From contig CAMAWN010000013.1 of assembly GCA_945861865.1 (NCBI GenBank), positions 1-56,442 on the forward strand: a DNA stretch of 56,442 bases, given 5' to 3'. This document shows, in pieces, positions 50,343 to 56,442 of the stretch (within the stretch, counting starts at the first letter, position 1; each line of letters starts with the position of its first letter). The position numbers and the translations under genes are program-made. The notes beneath the pieces were generated by a model. It was given only the letters and a program-made list of their open reading frames with translations, was not told where the DNA came from and searched no databases. The stretch is from Candidatus Kuenenia stuttgartensis. GTDB lineage: Bacteria; Planctomycetota; Planctomycetia; Planctomycetales; Planctomycetaceae.

Positions 50343-52241
50343 TCACTCCAAATACGTCGAACCGTTCACGGCCAGTTCGTACTGCTTGACTGCCTCGTCG
50401 GCGCGGGCTTGATCGATTCGGCCAGCAGCGGCTTGAGCAGCGATCTGGCGTTGGAAGTTACCCAGGCATTGCTGTTTGTCGTACTTCGCAAAGCTGAGCA
50501 TGTCGGCCACTCGGCTGCCCACGATAATTTTCGTGATGTGATAACGACCATCCGTGTCGATCACGATTTGGGCCTCGGTCGGATGTCCGAAGAGGTTGTG
50601 GTGACTCCCCATCACCTCTTGGTACGCACCGGTTAAAAACAGCGCGACGAAGTACGGCTGGTCGTCGAATTTGTGCAACTCCAAAACTTGTTTGACGTCC
50701 TTCAAGTCCACGAATCGGTCGATGCAGCCGTCGGAGTCGCAGGTCACATCGACCAGTGTCGCGAAATCCGTCGGTCGTTCGTTGAGCCGATGAATCGGCA
50801 TGATCGGGAACAGTTGGTTGATTGCCCACGAGTCGGGAGCCGACCGAAAGACCGAGAAGTTGCAGAGATATTTCGTCGCGAGAATGCGTTTGAGTTCGTC
50901 GAACTCCGGCTCATCGGTCTCGGCCTGATGAGCGAGTTGCGAGGCTTTCGCGCAGATTTCCCAGAACAGCACCTCACCCTTGGCGCGATCTTCGAGACTG
51001 ACAAGTCCGAGATTGAACTGCGTGTGGAGTTCGTCTTTTTGATCGAGCGCGTCGTGGTAATACTCGCGATAGTTTTTGATGCTGACGCCGTCGAGCAGAG
51101 ACTTGAGTTCGTAGATGACCTGTGGATCGTCGTCATCGACGGCGACGGTCGGGATGTCCTCGGCAAAAGTCTCGATCTCGTCTCGAATCTCCGCGACGAA
51201 CAGCGTGTGATACGCGGTCATCACTCGGCCGCTTTCGGTGACCAAATGCGGATGCGGCACCTGCTCATCGTCGCAGACGGTCTTGATCGTGTAGACGACA
51301 TTGTTGGCGAACTCTTCGACCGAGTAATTCACCGAGCCGTCGAACGTCGTCTTCGAGCCGTCGTAATCGACTCCCAACCCACCGCCGATGTCGAGGTATT
51401 CGACCGCCACTCGCATCTGCCGAATCTTGGCGTACACGCGAGCCGCCTCCTTCATCGCGTTCTTCACTCGTTTGACGTCGGTGATCTGAGAGCCGATGTG
51501 AAAGTGCAGCAGCTTCAGCGAGTCAATCTTGCCGGCCGCTTGCAGGAGGTGGACGCACTCTAAAATCTCCGATGTCGTCAGCCCGAACTTTGCCGACTCA
51601 CCCCCCGACGAGGCCCACTTGCCGGAGCCTTTCGAGTACAGCTTGGCTCGTAGTCCGATCCACGGCAGCTCACCGGTTTCGTCGGCGACCTTCAACGCCA
51701 TTTTTAACTCATTCAGCTTCTCAACAACGATGACCACGCGCTTGCCAGCTTGAACGCCGAGTGACGCCAGCCGCAAAAAGGTCTCGTCTTTGAACCCGTT
51801 ACAGACCATCAAACTGTCGGCTGGCTGTTCGAGCGACAGCGCGGCGTACAACTCCGCCTTCGAACCGCACTCGACGCCGACGCTCTGCGTCCGACCCTCG
51901 CGGAGGAATTCTTCGACGACCTCGCGTCGCGGATTCACCTTCATCGGGAAGACAGGGAAGTGCCCGCCAGTAAACTCGAACTGTTTCGCGGCTGACTCGT
52001 AAGCCAAGCACAACCGCTGAAGCTGAGCCGCCAGAATTTGTGGAAACCTCAGCACAAACGGCGGCGCGAGTTTTCGTCTGTCGATCAATTCGCGCACAAG
52101 TTCGTAGACGTCGGCCACGCGAGCATCCCCGTTGGCCGGATGAACGGCAAGATGCCCGTCTCGATTGATCGAGAAATAACCGGCCCCCCAATTTTCGATG
52201 CCGTAAATCCGCAGGACGTCGTCCAACGTGGCTGAATTCAT
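50343..52241 (-). CDS. speA: Biosynthetic arginine decarboxylase (PLP, SpeA type)
   Basis: 632 residues, the usual length. It decarboxylates arginine to agmatine. Seen: GHFPVFPMKVNPRREVVEE with the PLP Lys, LMVCNGFKDETFLRLA, KLLHFHIGSQITDVKRVKNA, EYLDIGGGLGVDYDGS, and VDVTCDSDGCIDRF with the catalytic Cys. The start ATG 52241 has AAGGA seven bases upstream; the earlier ATG at 52256 has none. Followed by speB after 5 nt, an arginine-to-putrescine unit beside the arginine biosynthesis genes. Confidence 0.95.
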   Translation of the reverse strand: MNSATLDDVLRIYGIENWGAGYFSINRDGHLAVHPANGDARVADVYELVRELIDRRKLAPPFVLRFPQILAAQLQRLCLAYESAAKQFEFTGGHFPVFPMKVNPRREVVEEFLREGRTQSVGVECGSKAELYAALSLEQPADSLMVCNGFKDETFLRLASLGVQAGKRVVIVVEKLNELKMALKVADETGELPWIGLRAKLYSKGSGKWASSGGESAKFGLTTSEILECVHLLQAAGKIDSLKLLHFHIGSQITDVKRVKNAMKEAARVYAKIRQMRVAVEYLDIGGGLGVDYDGSKTTFDGSVNYSVEEFANNVVYTIKTVCDDEQVPHPHLVTESGRVMTAYHTLFVAEIRDEIETFAEDIPTVAVDDDDPQVIYELKSLLDGVSIKNYREYYHDALDQKDELHTQFNLGLVSLEDRAKGEVLFWEICAKASQLAHQAETDEPEFDELKRILATKYLCNFSVFRSAPDSWAINQLFPIMPIHRLNERPTDFATLVDVTCDSDGCIDRFVDLKDVKQVLELHKFDDQPYFVALFLTGAYQEVMGSHHNLFGHPTEAQIVIDTDGRYHITKIIVGSRVADMLSFAKYDKQQCLGNFQRQIAAQAAAGRIDQARADEAVKQYELAVNGSTYLE

Positions 52242-52262
52242 GCCGCGATCCTTCATGTGGTC

Positions 52263-52333
52263 ATCAGCCGGAACGCGCTAGTGTCCGGTTTGCAAATTTG
52301 TCGGGAACCGGACGTCAGCGCGTTCCGGCTGAT
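52263..52333. repeat. CCGGAACGCGCT palindromic repeat, full copy
   Basis: Two 28-bp arms (52263-52290 and 52306-52333) in inverted orientation with three mismatches and a 15-nt loop. The same arm occurs once at 6286-6313. It lies between speA and the end of the PVC-heme gene. Confidence 0.8.
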
Positions 52334-52391
52334 CCGTGCTCCAAACTCAAGCTCAGTGGCATTGGCCGCGCCGCTCACGTTAGCCCAACGC

Positions 52392-55300
52392 TCAATCCTT
52401 CGCGAGGTAGGCAAACAGGTCGCGCAGTTCTTGGGGCTTCAGTTGGCGATACAGATCGTCTGGCATCAGCGACACCGGCGACTCGCGGAGTTCTTCGATG
52501 TCCGCAATGGCGAGCGTGGTTCGTTCGTTCTTGGCATTGGCAATCGTCAGCCCAGCGTCAGTTCGTTCGACGATCAACCCATTGAGCACTCGGCCGTCTC
52601 GCATCTGGACGATGTGACTGAGAAACTCCTTGCGGATGACGACGTTGGGATCGACCAAGCTGATCAGTAGATAATCGCGATCCTTGCGATTGGCCGTCGT
52701 GAGATCGGGGCCGAGCTTTGTTCCCTCGCCAAAAATCTGATGACACGCGGCGCAGTGCTTCTTGTAGATCGTCTTGCCGGCGTCAATGTTGCCTCCGGCC
52801 GCGCGGAGATCGTTGTTGAGTCGCCGTACTTCAGCCAGCTTCTCCTGGCGAGTCGCTGCACCGAACTTGCCCCAATGCTTCGTGACCAGCGTGTCGAGGT
52901 CCGTGTCCTCGAATAGTGCGACGCGGCGGACTTGGTCGGGCGCGATGTCTGTCGGCTTGAGTCCACCGCGATCCACCAACTTCAGCAACGCTGATGCCGA
53001 TGGCTTCCGACTCAGCAATAGGTCGATAGTCTGAGTCTTCAGCTTCTCCGGAAACTCCTGAAACTCCGCCAGCAATCGCGATGTGATCTCCTTACTGCCG
53101 AGCCGTGACACCGTCGCGAATGCGGCCAACCGAACTGACTCCGGCTCGCTCGACATGACAATCAATCGTAAGAACGGCTCGACGGAATCCGGTTCAACCG
53201 CGTCGGCGAGCAACCCCAAAAGTGCGACACGACGGCTCGTATTCGTTTGTGAATTCAGAATCTCCCTCAGTGTTCGCGAGTAGGCGGCTGGCTCTCTCAG
53301 CGCCAACGCGAATGCGAGCAACGAGTCGTCGTCCGGCTTCACGCTCCATCGAGCCAAAACGTGCGCAGCCAGTCCGGACGACAACGCCGCAGGGTCCATC
53401 GGCGACAATCGCGGAGCTGCCCGCCAACCGGCAAAAAGAGCTTCGTACAAGTGGTCCCGATCATTGTCGTTCGGAGCGGTTTGGATCAGTCTTAGGCAGG
53501 ATTCGTGATCAGCGGGAGTTCCCCTGGCGGCGTAACGCCGCATCAGACGCGGCAACAACGTCTCGTGACCGAGCTTCGATTTCCACAATGATGGCCGGAT
53601 GAATCGCTTCATGACTTCATCTCGGCCGCTGATGCTGTGCCGTTCGACGGCCCACCACCACAGCAGCGGCACGAACGGATCAGCGTTGTCGATGTCCCGA
53701 TTGATGTTTGCGTTGATGATCGGCAGCGCCTGATGCGCCGGCAGTCGCGCGGCGGTGCAAGCGAGTTGCTGACGCACATGGACCGACGGATCTTGCTCGG
53801 CGAAGTCGTCCAACCGATGAGCCATCTCGGTCGAGACCGCCTTCTTCGGATCGCCGATCAATCGTACCGTCCACATCCGGACGGCGGCATGTGGACTGTC
53901 GAGCAACTTGAAAGCGATTGCCTCGTCAAAGCCGTCACAAACATTGAGAGTCCAAAACGCTTCGAGCGCTGTGGCTTCGTCGGTGTCGTTCAGCGCGGCC
54001 TGTCGCAGTCGTTCAACACTCGTCCGAAGCATCCGCGAGGGGTCGTTCTTTGGTTTGCCCGCCGGAGGACCACTCGCTTGCGCGTCGTGCTGGTCTGCGG
54101 CGCGGCGAGCCAATTCTTGTCGCGCGTGCCGTATGTGCCACTGACTGCGATGCGAATGCAGCTTCAACAACTCGTCGTTCGACAACTTCGCGAAGTCGAT
54201 CGGCGCGGCGAGCTTTGCTCCCTTCGCGGCAATCCGGTAGATGCGACCGTTCGAGCGATCCCAATCGGCATCGGGATCGGGATGCGCCGTCCGCGAGTCG
54301 TGCCAATCGGAAACGTAGATCGCCCCGTCCGGTCCCATCGTCACGTCGGTCGGAGCAAACCACGAATCGTTCGCGACCAGCAACTCGCCGCCGTGAGCGG
54401 TCTGAAACGTCGAGCCACGCGATTCGATGTCATGCCAATAGGCGCCGTGGCCGAGCAAATCACCCGCGATGTATTTTCCTCGGAACGACTCAGGAAACGA
54501 GTCCCCTTGATAGACGATGCCGCCGACCGTCACATGCCCGCCGCGAAAGTTCTTGTGCGGCGCGTGATCGAAGAAGCCGTAAGAGTGCGGGTTGTGCAAC
54601 GCTCCGTGTTTGGCGAACGCCTTCACGAGATAGCCACCTTGCACGCCGTGCAGCAGCACATGCCCGCCGTAGTTCGTGCTGTAGAGCAGGTTGCCAACGC
54701 GATCGAAGTCCAAGCCCCACGAGTTGCCGCCTCCTTCGCAGAAGAGTTCAAACTCGCGCGTCGGCGGGTGATACCGCCACACGCCTTGTTGGAACTCGAT
54801 GCCACGCACGTTCGCGGTCACGGTGCTCCCTTGGCAGCCGTAGAGCCAACCGTCCGGCCCAAACGTCAGCGAGTTCGCAACACTGTGAGCGTCGTCCATG
54901 CCGAAGCCGCTGAGCAGCACTTCAGGATCGCCATCTGGCACGTCATCGCGATTGCGGTCGGGATAAAACAACAAGTACGGCACGTTGAGCACAAACACGC
55001 CACCGTGTCCGAACGCGATTCCAGTTGTGAGGTTCAAGCCGTCAACGAAACTCTTCCCGCGATCCATGCGTCCGTCACCGTCGGCGTCTTCGAGGATCGT
55101 GATTCGATCCGCCCCGCGCGGCCCCTTCGGAGGCGGCTCTGGCACTCGGTCGTATTTCGTCCGCGAGAACCGATCGACTTGTACTCGCTTCAACCCCGCC
55201 GGGTTCGGGTACTGCAAATACTGAATGACCCACAGGCGGCCTCGGTCGTCGAACTCAATCGCGACCGGCTGCCGCACGAGTGGCTCGCTGGCGACGACAC

Positions 55301-55436
55301 TGACCTCGAAGCCGTCGGCGACGTTCATCCGCTTGATGGCTTCCTCCGGCGAGAAGCCCTGGCCGAATGACGTTGTCGCGAGATGCGTCAGCAGGCCGAT
55401 GGTAATGACGCAAATTCTGTGAGCCGTTCGGGGCAT
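52392..55436 (-). CDS. PVC-type propeller/HEAT/c-heme protein, second paralogue
   Basis: 1014 residues with a signal peptide (ICVITIGLLTHLATTSFG). In order: a dehydrogenase-like propeller (GFEVSVVASEPLVRQPVAIE, NPAGLKRVQVDRFSR, YVSDWHDSRTAHPDPDADWD), HEAT-like repeats (about 520-830), and a heme domain with C895AACH followed by LMPDDLYRQLKPQELRDLFA. Periplasmic oxidation of a sugar-like substrate is plausible. ATG 55436 has TTGGAGG upstream; a longer frame upstream reads only through repeats. Residues about 449-456 (QHDAQASG) come from an inserted palindrome arm (54070-54091). Confidence 0.92.
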   Translation of the reverse strand: MPRTAHRICVITIGLLTHLATTSFGQGFSPEEAIKRMNVADGFEVSVVASEPLVRQPVAIEFDDRGRLWVIQYLQYPNPAGLKRVQVDRFSRTKYDRVPEPPPKGPRGADRITILEDADGDGRMDRGKSFVDGLNLTTGIAFGHGGVFVLNVPYLLFYPDRNRDDVPDGDPEVLLSGFGMDDAHSVANSLTFGPDGWLYGCQGSTVTANVRGIEFQQGVWRYHPPTREFELFCEGGGNSWGLDFDRVGNLLYSTNYGGHVLLHGVQGGYLVKAFAKHGALHNPHSYGFFDHAPHKNFRGGHVTVGGIVYQGDSFPESFRGKYIAGDLLGHGAYWHDIESRGSTFQTAHGGELLVANDSWFAPTDVTMGPDGAIYVSDWHDSRTAHPDPDADWDRSNGRIYRIAAKGAKLAAPIDFAKLSNDELLKLHSHRSQWHIRHARQELARRAADQHDAQASGPPAGKPKNDPSRMLRTSVERLRQAALNDTDEATALEAFWTLNVCDGFDEAIAFKLLDSPHAAVRMWTVRLIGDPKKAVSTEMAHRLDDFAEQDPSVHVRQQLACTAARLPAHQALPIINANINRDIDNADPFVPLLWWWAVERHSISGRDEVMKRFIRPSLWKSKLGHETLLPRLMRRYAARGTPADHESCLRLIQTAPNDNDRDHLYEALFAGWRAAPRLSPMDPAALSSGLAAHVLARWSVKPDDDSLLAFALALREPAAYSRTLREILNSQTNTSRRVALLGLLADAVEPDSVEPFLRLIVMSSEPESVRLAAFATVSRLGSKEITSRLLAEFQEFPEKLKTQTIDLLLSRKPSASALLKLVDRGGLKPTDIAPDQVRRVALFEDTDLDTLVTKHWGKFGAATRQEKLAEVRRLNNDLRAAGGNIDAGKTIYKKHCAACHQIFGEGTKLGPDLTTANRKDRDYLLISLVDPNVVIRKEFLSHIVQMRDGRVLNGLIVERTDAGLTIANAKNERTTLAIADIEELRESPVSLMPDDLYRQLKPQELRDLFAYLAKD
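54070..54091. repeat. Palindromic repeat arm inside the PVC-heme coding region
   Basis: 22 bp identical to the right arm of the palindrome at 2403-2424. It is read in frame on the minus strand, encoding QHDAQASG, within a linker between the propeller and HEAT regions. Only one arm is present. Confidence 0.85.
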
Positions 55437-55468
55437 TGGAGCCTCCAAATCGAAAGGCGCGTGCCAAA

Positions 55469-55564
55469 TGGAGGATGGGTACTCTTGCCCGTCCTGCGGT
55501 TCACGAAAAAAGGACGGGCAAGAGTGCCCGTCCTCCAAATTGCCTGGCAGGTTGAAAACCTGCC
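55469..55564. repeat. Composite palindromic repeats upstream of the PVC-heme gene
   Basis: First a 27-bp inverted pair (55469-55495 and 55511-55537, two mismatches; core ACTCTTGCCCGTCCT) with a 15-nt loop. Then GGCAGGTTGAAAACCTGCC (55546-55564), a short palindrome. Together they fill most of the gap between the two secreted-protein genes on the minus strand. Confidence 0.8.
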
Positions 55565-55569
55565 CCACG

Positions 55570-56442
55570 TTACGGGAGCGCGATCGTTCGCAGCTCAAAC
55601 GCATTGGTGACGATCACGGCGTGAGTGCTGTTCAACTTGTCGAGCTGTACGACCCCTTCGAGTTCCTTGATTGTCTCGTAAGTTTGGCCGGCCGTGTCGT
55701 TCACCTTCGACGTGATGCCGGGATTCTTGGTGATGCCATCGGTCGTGATCTTCATCACTCCGCGAGCGCTGTTGGACATCAACAGAAAATCCTTGCCGTC
55801 CTTCGTGTAGACGATCATGTCGAGCGGCTGGTTGCGGTTGCCGAGTTCGGCGACCGTCGTGCCGCGAGTCTTCTCGCCCGGCTTCAAGCTATTGACCGGG
55901 AACTTCACGAGCGGCGTGCAGGTGAAGCCGGCCAGCAGGCTCGCTTCGCCGTCAATGTTGATCGGCAGAAACGTGCGGACAACGGCGTTGTCTTCCAGCT
56001 TGCCGTGAGCACCGTGATAGATTTCAACGCTCGTGCCGGCGTTCGCATCCGTGAACGGGAACGGAATCTCGCGCACGTTGGAGGGCGATCCGCCCGCCAC
56101 GCCGGAGACGTAAACTTTTCCTTCGGCATACGCGAGGTCGGTGATGGATTGGGCACGCAGGTTGGCCGGTCCGCGCTTCGTCGCGACTTCTTTGTCTTCC
56201 GGAGCGTTCGGCAACTCGACCTTCTGGAACGCCACCTTCGCCAAGCTGACTTGGCTGAGCTTGCCATCGGCCGCAACCTTCACGACCGCCGCACTGCCCG
56301 CCTTCGAGACCGACAAGAAGACATTGCCCGTCAGCGGATTCACGGCCAGATCGTTGATCGTGATCTTGTCGGCATTCACACCGAGCGTCTCGGCGATTTT
56401 CGCATTCAGGCCAGAGACGTTGAGCTGCACCTTGCTTGGATT
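55570..56442 (-). CDS. Secreted propeller-like hypothetical protein, 3' part
   Basis: The frame is open to the right edge, so the true N-terminus is missing; 290 residues are visible. Blade-like phrases repeat: LAVNPLTGNVFLSVSKAG, ITDLAYAEGKVYVSGVAGG, DMIVYTKDGKDFLLMSNSAR and STHAVIVTNAFELRTIALP. It also carries a GAHGKLED turn and a CTPLVKFPV strand. It resembles seven-bladed propeller proteins common in planctomycetes, but I cannot name a family or function. Stops at 55570, just before the repeat block. Confidence 0.7.
   Translation of the reverse strand, partial: NPSKVQLNVSGLNAKIAETLGVNADKITINDLAVNPLTGNVFLSVSKAGSAAVVKVAADGKLSQVSLAKVAFQKVELPNAPEDKEVATKRGPANLRAQSITDLAYAEGKVYVSGVAGGSPSNVREIPFPFTDANAGTSVEIYHGAHGKLEDNAVVRTFLPINIDGEASLLAGFTCTPLVKFPVNSLKPGEKTRGTTVAELGNRNQPLDMIVYTKDGKDFLLMSNSARGVMKITTDGITKNPGITSKVNDTAGQTYETIKELEGVVQLDKLNSTHAVIVTNAFELRTIALP

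Overview
The window looks like chromosomal DNA of a GC-rich member of the Planctomycetota. The markers are a Planctomycete-type cytochrome/DUF1549/DUF1553 protein next to a DUF1501 protein, two PVC-type c-heme propeller/HEAT proteins, a DUF1559 pseudopilin-like protein, a CxPSR sulfatase, FG-GAP/PD40/PQQ-like beta-propeller proteins, a PqqD-M50-HlyD fusion, and many short palindromic repeats. No genus can be assigned. I saw no tRNA, rRNA, CRISPR array or transposase.

Layout. 1-8431: end of a formylglycine-generating-enzyme-like protein, a small membrane protein, a secreted GSDH-type dehydrogenase, aspS (-), a thioesterase (-), then rpsB-tsf-pyrH (+). 8442-10780 (-): ECF sigma factor, zinc-finger anti-sigma factor, FmdB-type zinc ribbon, double GNAT protein. 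10997-11380 (+): truncated haemoglobin. 11493-17908 (-): pseudopilin, TauE/SafE permease, fwdD, a 50-codon ORF, fwdB, fwdA, fwdC, with an HTH/COG1910-type regulator divergent at 18000. 19097-22995 (-): TPR protein, fatty-acid desaturase, two overlapping small ORFs, purA. 23399-33548 (+): sulfatase, c-heme/DUF1549/DUF1553, DUF1501, PVC-heme protein, exported FMN oxidase. 33635-43455: membrane PD40 protein, YdcF-like protein, PEP mutase/isocitrate lyase-like protein, PQQ propeller with EF-hands, HlyD adaptor and PqqD-M50-HlyD protein. 43562-56442 (-): FG-GAP/ASPIC protein, arginine biosynthesis (argB-argD-argF), HAD phosphatase, agmatinase, arginine decarboxylase, a second PVC-heme protein, and a partial secreted protein.

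The main result is the formylmethanofuran dehydrogenase cluster. fwdB reads in one frame from 15319 to 13985 except for a single UGA at residue 116. This is exactly where the family places its metal-binding catalytic Cys (or Sec in some archaea), in the motif [C/U]-H-G-P. Eighteen nucleotides after the UGA is a 7-bp hairpin with loop AGUU, fitting a bacterial SECIS. The four-Cys iron-sulfur motif is intact and a separate fwdD (molybdopterin-binding subunit) is present. The locus therefore predicts a redox-active, selenocysteine-containing Mo/W formylmethanofuran dehydrogenase in a bacterium. The known methylotroph Fhc complex, as I recall it, instead has a cofactor-free FhcB and hydrolyses formyl groups to formate. 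A divergent regulator with a molybdate-binding-like domain and two neat inverted repeats may control it.

A second theme is short intergenic-type palindromic repeats, three of which sit in frame inside exported-protein genes (25303, 29771, 54070).
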